Part shown: in pieces, positions 45,060 through 56,773 of the stretch
How the letters are laid out: the number at the start of each line of letters is the position of its first letter
Position numbering within the stretch: the first letter of the stretch is position 1
Assembly (NCBI GenBank): GCA_963921195.1
Contig: OY992541.1
Location: forward strand, 15,358,012 to 15,422,011
DNA: 64,000 bases
Direction of reading: 5' to 3'
From: Pegoplata infirma
Lineage: Eukaryota; Arthropoda; Insecta; Diptera; Anthomyiidae
The notes under the pieces: model-generated
Told to the model about the DNA's origin: nothing
Seen by the model: only the letters and a program-made list of their open reading frames with translations
Database searches by the model: none
Program-made: the position numbers and the translations under genes

Positions 45060-45142
45060 ATGTACATTAATGATCATACATTGTCATACATAAATTTGTA
45101 TGTAAAATTTTTTTTTTGTATTTTTTCCATAAAACGTGTATT

Positions 45143-45884
45143 CCCGGGTGAAAATGACCATGTATGTTCATACATGCTCATACATGATTCCATGTATGAT
45201 AGTATATGAACAATATATGGAAATGTATGTCATATATGGGAGCATATATGAACATACACAAGTAATGTCATATTCCATATATGTAAATGTATGCAACTAT
45301 GTGTGGATAGGTATATGTCATTCTCCTTCATATATGCTATGCATCTGCATTTTATATTTTTGTATTTTATAGGCGAATATGAACGCACTAACGTAAACAA
45401 CCAAATTTAGAAGAAAATTCGAACACTCTGACGGTATTACTGTCAGAGCTGCAAAGGATTTCATCCCTTAATAATATTTGGTGTTCTGAATGAAACTTAA
45501 ATAATTGCATTCCCCAATCACAATTTATCGAATGAATTTACATTTGATTTTAAAATATAGAATGAATTAGGTTTCTTTTTTTATAAATTCGATTTTTAAA
45601 AGTCTCATGAATAATAAATAAATGAAATAAAGAATGCATTCAGTTTTTAAAATTCTCATAAACAAGAATTCGATTTAATGGTAAAAATCGAATCCATTCC
45701 AAGAAATATTGATATTTAAAGATAATTGTATTCAGTGACTATAAAAATCGAATGTATTTTTTTGTGAATTCATTTGAAAAGTCGTTAATTCTTCGAAGCT
45801 TTGATTAGCCTAAAGTATCATAAAGTCCAAAGTATCTTTTTAAAATATTCGTTAGTTTTTATTAAAAAATCAGTGTCATAAATT
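45143..45884. other. CATATATG-word segment and AT-rich sequence
   Basis: From 45145 CCCGGGTGAAAATGACCATG opens a further copy of the same family; TGTATGTTCATACATG words continue to about 45370. The rest holds loose AATGAATTC/GAATTTA repeats. No gene seen. Confidence 0.6.
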
Positions 45885-46232
45885 AGTACAAATTATTTAT
45901 ATTTGAAAAAATTTCAATTAATAGACGTTTTATGAAAAAAAATACAAAAAAAAAAATTACATACAAATTCATGTATGACAATGTATGATCATTAATATAC
46001 ATGTACCCTCAAATTACGGATATGCACTTGTACTAACCCGGGTGAAAATGACCATGTATGTTCATATATGATGCATATATGGATGTCCATACAAGTGCAT
46101 ATCCGTAATTTGAGGGTACATGTACATTAATGATCATACATTGTCATTCATGAGTTGTATGTAAATTTTTTTTTTGTATTTTTTTCCATAAAACGTCTTT
46201 TAATTGAAATTTTTTCAAATATAAATAATTTC
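45885..46232. repeat. Large palindrome of the CCCGGGTGAAAAT family
   Basis: 45885-46021 and about 46097-46232 are inverted copies: AAATTATTTATATTTGAAAA outermost, GTACATGTACATTAATGATC inside, AAGTGCATATCCGTAATTTG innermost. The spacer holds CCCGGGTGAAAATGACCATG. It contains the intact version of the site used by hAT-like G. Confidence 0.88.
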
Positions 46233-46239
46233 AGAGCCC

Positions 46240-46335
46240 CCCGTTTCCCGGGTAGACGAGTACCCGAGCTACCCGGGAAGCTCAACTACCCGGGATTGCT
46301 ACCCGGGTAGTTGAGCTACCCGGGTAGTTGAAACA
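46240..46335. repeat. CCCGGGTAG word block
   Basis: Seven copies of TACCCGGGTAG or close variants in 95 bases, in both orientations because the word is its own near-complement, with TTGAGCTACCCGGG linking them. Marks the left edge of the inverted arrays. Confidence 0.95.
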
Positions 46336-46429
46336 ATTTTTTTTTACGTTTAAAACCGTGTAAAATCTAAACTATTATTAGAAAGTATATAGTATATAGT
46401 TATATAAATTTTAATGAAGAGATTGCAAG

Positions 46430-47990
46430 GAATAACCTCAAAAAATTTTATGCAAATCTAACGACAACTGTGGCTTCGGCATAGAACTACCCGTCTCGGC
46501 TCGTCCAATTTCCATACAATTATGTGAAAAACTGTACAATTTTCAAGTTTGACATCATTTTATGAAAATTTTTTAAAAACGACTTGTTAAAAAAATTACA
46601 TGGCTGGGATCGGCTTATAATTGTTAATTCTTGTTTAAAATTTCAAAAGAATCCGATGAAAATTGTGGCCTTGCCAAACTACTACCCGTCCCGGCTCGTC
46701 CACTTTCCATACAAATGTGTAAAAAAGTGTACAATTTTCAAGTTTGAAGTCATTTTATGAAAATATTTTCAAAGAGACTTGTTAAAAAAAAATACATGGC
46801 TGGAATCGTGATTACTTGTTTAAAATTTCAAAAGAATCCGATGAAAATTGTTGCCTGGCCAAACTACTACCCGACTACCCGTCACGGCTAGTCCACTAAA
46901 AAAAAAAAATTGAAAAAAATCCCAAAAAAAAAAAAAAAATTTTTTTACTAATTATAATTGGCTATATTCAAGGACACCAAATTTCAAATTTTAGTACAAT
47001 CCCATGAATTTTGTGGCATTGGCGAACTACTACCCGTCCCAGCTCGCCCAACCACCATACAAATGTGTGAAAAAGCGAAAAATTTTCAAGTTTGAAGTCA
47101 TTTTATGAAAAAAATTTCAAAGAGACTTGTTGAAAAAATTACATGGCTGGAATCGGCATATAATTGTGATTACTCGTTTAAAATTTCAAAAGAATCCGAT
47201 GAAAATTGTGGCCTGGCCAAACTACTACCCGACTACCCGTCTCGGCTAGTCCACTTAAAAAAAATGTAAAAAATCAAAAAAAAAAAAATATTTTTTTTAT
47301 TTACTAATTAGAATTGACTATATTCAAGGACACCAAATTTCAAATTTTAGTGCAGTCCGATGAATTTTGTGGCATTGGCGAACTACTACCCGTCCTAGCT
47401 CGTCCAATCTCCATACAAATGTATGAAAAAGTGTACAATTTTCAACTTTGAAGTCATTTTATGAAAAAATTTTCAAAGAGGCTTGTTGAAAAAATTACAT
47501 GGCTGGAATCGGCATATATTTGTAATTACTTGTTTAAAATTTCAAAAGAATCCGATGAAAATTGTGGCCTGGCCATACTACTACCCGTCCCGGCTCGTCC
47601 ACTTTTCATACAAATGTGTGAAAAAGTGTACAATTTTCAAGTTTGAAGTCATTTTATGAAAAAATTTTAAAAAAGACTTGTTAAAAAAATTACATGATTG
47701 GAATGGGCATATAATTGTGACTACTTGTTTAAAATTTCAAAAGAATCCGATGAAAATTGTGGCCTGGCTATACTACTAACCGTCCCGGCTCGTTCACTTT
47801 AAATACAAGTGTGTGAAAAAGTGTACAATTTTCAAGTTTGAAGTCATTTTATGAAAAAATTTTCAATGAAACTTGTTAAAAAAATTTACATGGCTGGGAT
47901 CGGCATGCTTAAAATTTCAAAAGAATCGGATGAAAATTGTGGCCTGGCTAAACTACTACCTGTCACGAGTTTTTCACTTTTCCTAAAAAA
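46430..47990 (+). repeat. ~195-bp tandem array, direct block
   Basis: Units with CATGGCTGGAATCGGC, AATTTCAAAAGAATCCGATG, TGGCCAAACTACTACCCG and TTCAAGTTTGAAGTCATTTT. Some units are single (192-198 bp), others carry an extra ~155-bp diverged half (TTCAAGGACACCAAATTTCA). The phrase TACTACCCG echoes the neighbouring CCCGGGTAG words. Open frames of about 60 codons recur per unit and are not genes. Confidence 0.93.
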
Positions 47991-48560
47991 ACACTCATGT
48001 ATCTACACTGTGTGTGTGGCAATTTCTATTAAGTTCTAAAACGTAATTTCACCATTGATAAATTTTTCCTATGCTTAAAAAGGATCCAGTCGCATTTAAA
48101 TAAACAAACATCTTAATATATTCTGAATCTAAGTACTACCTGCTCTTATAGAGTTTTATGATAGAGTTTTATGATAGGTAGGTTAGTTTCACTTACAAGT
48201 GCGCAAATTTTTTAAGAATATGGTTTTATGATAGATAATTTTATTAACTTTTGTTAAATATTTCGCGAGAAGTTGTAAAAAATATGTTACATCGCATTTT
48301 AGGTAGTGATTTTGATGACAAAAAAACGGTATATAAAGCAGCCAAAATTTTTGTAATTTATCAGTCTACGTTTGGATTACCGCAAATACCATTGGATTAG
48401 TAAAATTGCTCAAAATTTGTTTGAACTTTAACAGCAAGTAAACTATTGGATTATTTTTTCAACTGCTAACTTTTCGAATATCTCTTCAAATACAAACATA
48501 CTTTTCACAAAAACATCAACAAACAACATCAAACCTAAAAAAATTTACTTTTTCTCACAA
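47991..48560 (+). promoter_or_regulatory. Centre of the inverted arrays with a TATA + TCAGT core promoter
   Basis: Unique sequence between the two array blocks. TATATAAAG (48330-48338) is followed by TCAGT (48361-48365), placing the initiator A 33 bases after the first T, as in arthropod core promoters. Downstream is an A- and C-rich leader-like stretch (ACATCAACAAACAACATCAA near 48510) with no ATG-initiated frame of note before the second array begins. Transcription would run into the inverted array on the right. Whether it is active cannot be seen. Confidence 0.4.
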
Positions 48561-49995
48561 TTGTGTTTAACGTGGACGAGCTGAGACGGGTAGTAGTTTG
48601 GCCAGGCCACAATTTTCATCTCATTATTTTTAAATTTTAAACAAGTAGTTACAATAATAAGCCGATTCCAGCCATGTAATTTTTTTAACAGGTCTTTTTT
48701 AAAAATTTTTCATAAAATGACTTCAAACTTGAAAATTGTACACTTTTTCACACATTTGTATGGAAAGTGGACGAGCCGGGATGGGTAGTAGTATGGCCAG
48801 ACCAAAATTTTAATCGGATTCTTTTGAAATTTTAAACAAGTAATAACAATAATAAGACGATTCCACCCATGTATTTTTTTTTTACAAGTCTCTTTAAAAA
48901 TTTTTCCATAAAATGACTTCAAACTTGAAAATTGTTCACTTTTTTTACACATTTGTATGGAAAGTGGACGAGCCGGGACGGGTAGTAGTATGGCCAGGCC
49001 ACAATTTTCATCGGATTCTTTTGAAATTTTAAACAAGTAATAACAATAATAAGCCGATTCCAGCCATGTATTTTTTTTAACAAGCCTTTTTGAAAATTTT
49101 TACATAAAATGACTTCAAACTGGAAAATTGTACACTTTTTCACACATTTGTATGGAAAGTGGCCGAGCCGGGACGGGTAGTAGTTTGTCAAGGCTACAAT
49201 TTTCATCGGATTCTTTTGAAATTTTTAACAAGTAAAAACAATTATAAGCCGATTCCAGCCATGTAATTTTTTTAACAAGTCTTTTTAAAAAATTTTCATA
49301 AAATGACTTTAAACTTGAAAATTGTACACTTTTTCACACATTTGTATGGAAATTGGACGAGCTGGGACGGGTAGTAGTTCGCCAATGCCACAAAATTCAT
49401 CGAACTGCACTTAAATTTGAAATTTGGTGTCCTTGAATATAGTCAATTCTAATCATTAAATAAAAAAAAAGTTTTTTTTTTTTTGATTTTTTAAATTTTT
49501 TTTTTAAGTGGACTAGCCGAGACGGGTAGTCGGGTAGTAGTTTGGCCAGGCCACAATTTTCATCGGATTCTTTTGAAATTTTAAACGAGTAATCACAATT
49601 ATATGCCGATTCCAGCCATGTTATTTTTTCAACAAGTCTCTTTGAATTTTTTTTCATAAAATGACTTCAAACTTGAACATTTTTCGCTTTTTCACACATT
49701 TGTATGGTGATTGGGCGAGCTGGGACGGGTAGTAGTAAAATTTGAAATTTGGTGTCCTTGAATATAGTCAATTATAATTAGTAAAAATTTTTTTTTTTTT
49801 TTTTGGATTTTTTTCATTTTTTTTTTTTTAGTGGACTAGCCGTGACGGGTAGTCGGGTAGTAGTTTGGCCAGGCAACAATTTTCATCGGATTCTTTTGGA
49901 ATTTTAAACAAGTAATCACAATTATATGCCGATTCCAGCCATGTGTTTTTTTTAACAAGTCTCTTTGAAAATATTTTCATAAAATGACTTCAAAC
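48561..49995 (-). repeat. ~195-bp tandem array, inverted block
   Basis: Reverse complement of the units at 46430-47990, in mirrored order, including the extra-half units (about 49390-49460 and 49735-49800). With the direct block it can form a hairpin with arms of about 1.4-1.5 kb. Frames of about 100 codons recur per unit and are not genes. Confidence 0.93.
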
Positions 49996-50004
49996 TAGAG
50001 CCTA

Positions 50005-50110
50005 CGGTCAGGACCGGTTACCCGGGTAGACCGAAAACCTGTCTACCCGGGTAGACCGGTTTTCAAGACCGGTCGACCGGTCTACCCGGGCAGACCGGTC
50101 TTTTTATTAA
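50005..50110. repeat. ACCGGTCTACCCGGGTAGACC word block
   Basis: TACCCGGGTAGACCGG in several copies and both orientations, with GACCGGTC links. It opens with AGAGCCTACGGTCAGG, comparable to CAGAGCCCCCCGTTT at the left block (46232), so these may be the two word-iterated ends of one or two elements. Confidence 0.9.
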
Positions 50111-50588
50111 TATTTTTTTTTTTCAAAAATTTCTCATTTCCACCATTTTTAAGAACAAATAAAGAGTCAAACTGAAATATTATGTAGAGAAAGTGAATTT
50201 TTTACAAAACTTAAGAACAATTTGGTGTTTTTTTTTTCATTAAAAACGAAAAATGCTGATATCTCAAAAACTAAGCAAGATAGAGCAAAACGGATAAAAT
50301 TTTTAAAAGAAAGACAACAAAGAAAAATATGGAACAGCCTTCCTCTATCCATGTGTGAACTCAATAGGTCCGAAATTTTGAATTAAAAATTCGCATTCCG
50401 GAAAATTTTAAAAAGCCAATATCTTGGTAAGTATTGCCCACACGATAAAAAGTCCAATGGCATTTTTGTTGCTCTTTACTTGAAGAACTTGACCACTGAA
50501 TATCCGAAAGCCATGAGATCAAAAGTTTTCGAGTTATTTGATTTTAAATTTTTTTAGGACAACAAAACCAATTTTTTTATGAGTTTAA
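50111..50588. other. AT-rich lead-in to the 194-bp satellite
   Basis: No gene recognised. Contains GATATCTCAAAAACTAAGCA and AATATCTTGGTAAGTATTGC phrases similar to each other, so probably diverged satellite-like repeats. A 65-codon minus frame (50167-50364) has no recognisable domain. Confidence 0.5.
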
Positions 50589-50589
50589 A

Positions 50590-53235
50590 TGCATTTTTTT
50601 CTCAAAATTTTTGTTCCACGACCGGCACAAAAAGCTGTGGGTAGATCGGCAATTATGTCTATACTATCCCTATTCTATATGGAGTCATTTGAAGCAACCA
50701 CAAAAAAGTGCCGTCCTAAAGACCGAAAAAGACCGTCCCGATTTCATGTAAATACATGGAAAACACAAGACTTTACGAGTTTAACAGCCGATTTCTCAAA
50801 AATTTTGTTCTACGACCAGCACAAAAAGCTGTGGGTTGATCGGCAATTATGTCTAGATTATCCCTATTCCATATGGAGTCATTTGAAGCAACCACAAAAA
50901 AGTGCCGTCCTAAAGACCGAAAAAGACCGTCCCGATTTCATGTAAATACATGGAAAACACAAGACTTTACGAGTTTAACAGCCGATTTCTCAAAATTTTT
51001 GTTCTACGACCAGCACAAAAAGCTGTGGGTAGATTGGCAATTATGTCTAGATTATCCCTATTCCATATGGAGTCATTTGAAGCAACCACAAAAAAGTGCC
51101 GTCCTAAAGACCGAAAAAGACCGTCCCAATTTCATGTAAATACATGGAAAACACAAGACTTTACGAGTTTAACAGCCGATTTCTCAAAATTTTTGTTCTA
51201 CGACCGGCACAAAAAGCTGTGGGTAGATCGGCAATTATGTCTAGATTATCCCTATTCCATATGGAGTCATTTGAAGCAACCACAAAAAAGTGCCGTCCTA
51301 AAGACCGAAAAAGACCGTCACAATTTCATGTAAATACATGGAAAACACAAGACTTTACGAGTTTAACAGCCGATTTCTCAAAATTTTTGTTCTACGACCG
51401 GTACAAAAAGCTGTGGGTAGATCGACAATTATGTCTAGATTATCGCTATTCCATATGGAGTCATTTGAAGCAACCACAAAAAAGTGCCGTCCTAAAGACC
51501 GAAAAAGACCGTCCCAATTTCATGTAAATACATGGAAAAAACAAGACTTTACGAGTTTAACAGCCGATTTCTCAAAATTTTTGTTCTGCGACCGCCACAA
51601 AAAGCTGTGGGTAGATCGGCAATTATGTCTAGATTATCCCTATTCCATATGGAGTCATTTGAAGCAACCACAAAAAAGTGCCGTCCTAAAGACCGTCCCA
51701 ATTTCATGTAAATACATGGAAAACACAAGACTTTACGAGTTTAACAGCCGATTTCTCAAAATTTTTGTTCTACGACCGGCACAAAAAGCTGTGGGTAGAT
51801 CGGAAATTATGTCTAGATTATCCCTATTCCATATGGAGTCATTTGAAGCAACCACAAAAAAGTGCCGTCCTAAAGACCGAAAAAGACCGTCACAATTTCA
51901 TGTAAATACATGGAAAACACAAGACTTTACGAGTTTAACAGCCGATTTCTCAAAATTTTTGTTCTACGACCGGTACAAAAAGCTGTGGGTAGATCGGCAA
52001 TTATGTCTAGATTATCCCTATTCCATATGGAGTCATTTGAAGCAACCACAAAAAAGTGCCGTCCTAAAGACCGAAAAAGACCGTCACAATTTCATGTAAA
52101 TACATGGAAAACACAAGACTTTACGAGTTTAACAGCCGATTTCTCAAAATTTTTGTTCTACGACCGGTACAAAAAGCTGTGGGTAGATCGGCAATTATGT
52201 CTAGATTATCCCTATTCCATATGGAGTCATTTGAAGCAACCACAAAAAAGTGCCGTCCTAAAGACCGAAAAAGACCGTCCCAATTTCATGTAAATACATG
52301 GAAAACACAAGACTTTACGAGTTTAACAGCCGATTTCTCAAAATTTTTGTTCTGCGACCGCCACAAAAAGCTGTGGGTAGATCGGCAATTATGTCTAGAT
52401 TATCCCTATTCCATATGGAGTCATTTGAAGCAACCACAAAAAAGTGCCGTCCTAAAGACCGTCCCAATTTCATGTAAATACATGGAAAACACAAGACTTT
52501 ACGAGTTTAACAGCCGATTTCTCAAAATTTTTGTTCTACGACCGGCACAAAAAGCTGTGGGTAGATCGGAAATTATGTCTAGATTATCCCTATTCCATAT
52601 GGAGTCATTTGAAGCAACCACAAAAAAGTGCCGTCCTAAAGACCGAAAAAGACCGTCACAATTTCATGTAAATACATGGAAAACACAAGACTTTACGAGT
52701 TTAACAGCCGATTTCTCAAAATTTTTGTTCTACGACCGGTACAAAAAGCTGTGGGTAGATCGGCAATTATGTCTAGATTATCCCTATTCCATATGGAGTC
52801 ATTTGAAGCAACCACAAAAAAGTGCCGTCCTAAAGACCGAAAAAGACCGTCACAATTTCATGTAAATACATGGAAAACACAAGACTTTACGAGTTTAACA
52901 GCCGATTTCTCAAAATTTTTGTTCTACGACCGGTACAAAAAGCTGTGGGTAGATCGGCAATTATGTCTAGATTATCCCTATTCCATATGGAGTCATTTGA
53001 AGCAACCACAAAAAAGTGCCGTCCTAAAGACCGAAAAAGACCGTCCCAATTTCATGTAAATACATGGAAAACACAAGACTTTACGAGTTTAACAGCCGAT
53101 TTCTCAAAATTTTTGTTTTACGACCGGCACAAAAAGCTGTGGGTAGATCGGCAATTATGTCTAGATTATCCCTATTCCATATAGAGTCATTTGAAGCAAC
53201 CACAAAAATGTGCCGTCATAAAGACCGAAAAAGAC
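50590..53235 (+). repeat. 194-bp satellite with 766-bp higher-order unit
   Basis: About thirteen to fourteen units, each with GTAAATACATGGAAAACACA, TTTAACAGCCGATTTCTCAA, GCTGTGGGTAGATCGGCAAT and CATATGGAGTCATTTGAAGC. Two units lack 10 bp (GAAAAAGACC) and are 184 bp. 51338-52103 and 52104-52869 are nearly identical blocks of 766 bp (three units of 194 plus one of 184). The long open frames over the array (up to 253 codons) exist because the monomer has few stops; frames shift between units, so no protein is called. Confidence 0.97.
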
Positions 53236-53288
53236 CGTCGAAATTTTCATGTAATTGGGACGGTCTTTTTCGGTCTTTAGGACGGCAC
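53204..53288. repeat. Inverted end of the 194-bp satellite (hairpin)
   Basis: GTGCCGTCATAAAGACCGAA...GACCGTC is followed 15-20 bases later by its complement GACGGTCTTTTTCGGTCTTT...GGCAC. The array therefore terminates in a snap-back of its own unit junction. Confidence 0.9.
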
Positions 53289-53289
53289 T

Positions 53290-55195
53290 TTTGTAATTAA
53301 CATAATAAAATTCATAAAATAAATTCAAATAAAATTCTAAAAGCATTTGTTTAATAAAAAAAAAGAGTTCCATTTTAACTCGGGAAAAATTGCATACAAA
53401 ATAAAGGAAAAATCCGAGATTAAGTACATAGTAAAATATTTAAACAAAAAGTGCAAACATTAGTTAAAACAACAATAATTATTTTCATGCTAAAATTCAA
53501 CAAGAAGAAATTTGTGTTTGTCATCAATAGATTGGGGTAAGAGTTAAATGGTTTTGGAATAGTTTTCGGGAGTTGTTTTAATTTTAAAACATAATTAAAT
53601 CGAATCGTTTTCGTACGCTGGCATATATTTGCAGTCCTAACAATAAAATCATACATGTTTGAAAAGCTAAATGATTTTTTCCAGATTCGTATGTATATAT
53701 GTCATGTCAAATTTTTGCAAATTTATTTTTACAGATCTAGTTAACATACTTACAAACATTTTATTCTTCCCTTTACACTTATTCTAAAGCTCTTAACAAT
53801 CCATTGTTAATTGCTCTTAATTACTTGAACTCCCTCTTAAATGTTCATACTTACCATTGTTTAGCCATTGCAGTCTAGTTCAATTTCAACATAATTTAAA
53901 ATTTTGAAATTAATTTCCCCACCTTAATTTTGTTCTTAAATACTTTAATATATTTAAAATTAACGTAAAATGTTAGAATTGCGAATTAGTTTATATTAAT
54001 TTTTTAATTGTCAAAGTAATTGTCAACTTATAAGCGCTGGGGAAATTTTAATAACTGTTTAGTTTTAAGCTCTTATTGTTAGTTTTAATAAAAAATCACT
54101 CTTGTTTTCTAAACCGAACAGTACACAGCCTTTCATTTTATAGTGCTATTTTTAAGTCCCGAAAATAAATAAATAAACAATTAAAAAAATAATAAGTTTG
54201 CCATACCCAACATATTTAAACCGGCAAACGATTTCCCGAAAAACCTCGCGGAAAAACAACCATACCTTTTCCTTCCAATTTGTAAGCTCTCTTTATTTGA
54301 TCTATTTTATTTACTTACCTTCTTTCTTTTTTGGAAAAAAAAACTCTTACTTACCGTATTTACATAAAGCTCTGCTTAAAAATAACACATCTATACAAAC
54401 ATAATAAGCGCTCCTATTTATGTTTTTGCATTCATTTGTACATATATTTTGCCAATTTAAATAAGTGATGAAAATTATAGTACTTAAGTACTTTTGTTAT
54501 GTACATTTTCACTTTCCAAATTACCATAGTACCCCCGTACATATTTAGCACGTTTTCTATTTCAAACCATTTATACATTTTTTCAACAAAATTTGAAAGA
54601 ATTTCCGAACTTTCTGACGAAAAAATGCATAGTTCAATCTTTTATGCATATTGCACCTAAAACATGAAAGTGTTTGGTTTTTATCAATTTAAAAAATTAT
54701 ATACTGAACAATTAAGTTTTAGTACCGTCGATTTCCAAAAGGTACCACTGCAAAATTCCAACATATCATCCCTGATCTCCTACTAACAACCAGTGATGAT
54801 AATATCAGAACTTTAGTACGTTTTCTGTTACTTTAACTTTTACTTCAGAATTAGTACTAATTAAAGAAAAAATAAATTGTTCAATGGTTTTTAAAAATAT
54901 TAAAATGGAATTTTACAAAATTTAATTTTTTTTTTTTTTTTTCAAGAAAAGTAGTTTTAAAGTTTTGAATGTCTTAGAATATGGCGTTACTGTTCATAAA
55001 ACACAACAATTTGGACCCAATAAGAACCTACTTCCATTTTTATATCGAATATCAAAATTAAAGTCTATTTTTTCTTGTGTTCATGGTCAATAACAGTAAA
55101 CTTTAACAACTGATGAATCATATGTTAACCTAATTATTTATATCCGTAACATCGTTTTCCAACATTTATACCGAATTTTTATAATTCGTACATTT
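53290..55195. other. AT-rich region without recognised gene
   Basis: 1.9 kb with AATAAA signals (for example near 54087 and 54164) but no frame above 80 codons and no recognised domain. It could be an old LTR or intergenic DNA; I see no terminal repeat. It ends at the ATG of the right LOA-like copy. Confidence 0.5.
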
Positions 55196-56773
55196 ATGTT
55201 ACAAAAAGTACCAAATCAAACCCCTCCAACCCAACCTATGATGAGTGCACCTATAGAATTTATATCTGCAAGTGGTACGCGGACTGGGCCCGTAAATCCA
55301 CCCATAGAACCCTCTCACGAGGATTCTGTGGCCGGGCGCAATATTTGCAGGCCCCACACTCGTCAGCCCCAACTACTGTCCAGGTGGCTACCTCAGGCCT
55401 GGACGGCGGACATGCTACTGGGGTAGAAAAACCAAAACCGTCATCGATCACCAGGCAGGCGAACATGGATGTGACTTCAGATTGTGACACCAATGACCAA
55501 CTGTCGGGCTTGGACGACCTTGCTTTATATGATACCGACGAGGAGGATATCTTGCTGCTATCCCCCAGACCGGTTTAGGAAGCAATTGTTGTTTATGAGC
55601 CCGAAAAAGTGGTCAAGGGTGATGCAGGTGAAGCCATCGCCACGGAAGCCCGCCTGGTGAAAGATGACACAAAACGTTTGGCAGGCTACAGGAGCTCTCT
55701 CAGGTACTTGAGGAAGCTGGCTCTACGCCATCCAGCTACCCTAAGTACAAGGGACAAGCGTCTAAGGCGAAAGCATGAATTCCATGTAAGGGTGTATGAG
55801 AGAATGCATACACCAGGCATGGAAGACAGGCCAAACGTTCAAGCACAAGATCGGTGCCAAGCCATGGCGATCTCAGATGAATCTGGGCGCCATGACAACT
55901 CTGATGTGCGAACACCGGATTTCGTAGCTCCTAGCGGATCCGGACTGATCACGTCCGCCAAATCAAACGTACTGGACACACGCCCCTCTATCTCACGTGG
56001 GGCGGCTGTGGGCGGTACCAAGATTTGCAGGGGTCTAACCGCCAAAGCCAGAAATGGAGACGGTAAACCGAAGGAGCAAGCCGTACACACCTCGAATAAA
56101 GGTGGTACTGCAGGCTCCAAGGTTAACGCCTCCAAATCTGGTGGAAAGCGGCAAAGATCCGGTGAAACGCAGGTGTCTGAGGGAAAGAGGTTGAAACCAT
56201 CAACTAGCTTGACATCAGAACCTGAGCTACAAGTAGCCATAATTGACAGAAGTCATCCAGAAGGCAGGATGGCTACGGACAGGTGGCTGCTTATAGAGGA
56301 ACGGATCCTAAGGTCACTAGTAGACGCGCTCAAAGACAGTGAAGATGATTTTTTCACTGAATTTGACCACGCCAAATGGAATAAGGGCATCAAGATCGTG
56401 GGCTGCAGCAATGATAAAGCGCTAAGCTTTCTCAAAACCAGCCTCCACGGTCTTGATGACCTTTGGCCAGGGATGAAGGTAGAGGTCGTCCCTGTTGACC
56501 AGGTTCCTTACCAGGCTACAGTGAAGGTGTGGATCCCTCCTCCAGTTATAGAGGATGAATCCATACTTGTGCTGCTTAAACGCCAAAATTAGGGGCTTGG
56601 TTCTGAAGATTGGAGAATCATCAGGGGACGTGTGAGGGACAAGGGAGAGTAAGGATCTCTGGCTAAAAATCAGCTCGGAGTCCTTGCGCCTTCTGCGCCT
56701 CTCCAAAGGCGAAGTAAAATTCGGGTTGAATCATCTGAAGATGATTCTTCCCAAAGACGAAGCGCAAAAATGA
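55196..56773 (+). pseudogene. LOA-like ORF1, broken
   Basis: Aligns with the left-copy ORF1 from its ATG. Defects: a one-base deletion near 55334 (GGCCGGGCGCAA against GGCCGGGGCTCAA), an in-frame TAG at 55576 where the left copy has Cys-Lys, a TAG at 56590, and a two-base deletion near 56648. The longest intact part is 55609-56592 (327 codons), covering the basic region and most of the DUF4780-like part. It still ends in ATGA shared with ORF2. Confidence 0.9.

Larger units (their letters stand above)
43121..45140. mobile_element. CCCGGGTGAAAAT-family element, split by hAT-like G
   Basis: CCCGGGTGAAAATGACCACG, CATATATGATGCATATATGG and GTGCATATCCGTAATTTGAG precede the insert, and TAATGATCATACATTGTCAT follows it. 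The uninterrupted order is seen at 46036-46200, so the reconstruction is supported by a paralogue in the window. Subterminal words are TGTATG/CATATATG. Confidence 0.75.

Noticed and set aside
50589..53300. Open frames of 78-253 codons with shared sequence MENTRLYEFNSRFLK
   Set aside because: They are the 194-bp satellite read in frame; the frame changes every unit because 194 is not a multiple of three, and no start context or domain is present.
53290..55195. LTR of a retrotransposon (AATAAA signals, AT-rich)
   Set aside because: No matching second LTR, no TG...CA ends with duplication and no adjacent gag-pol were found.
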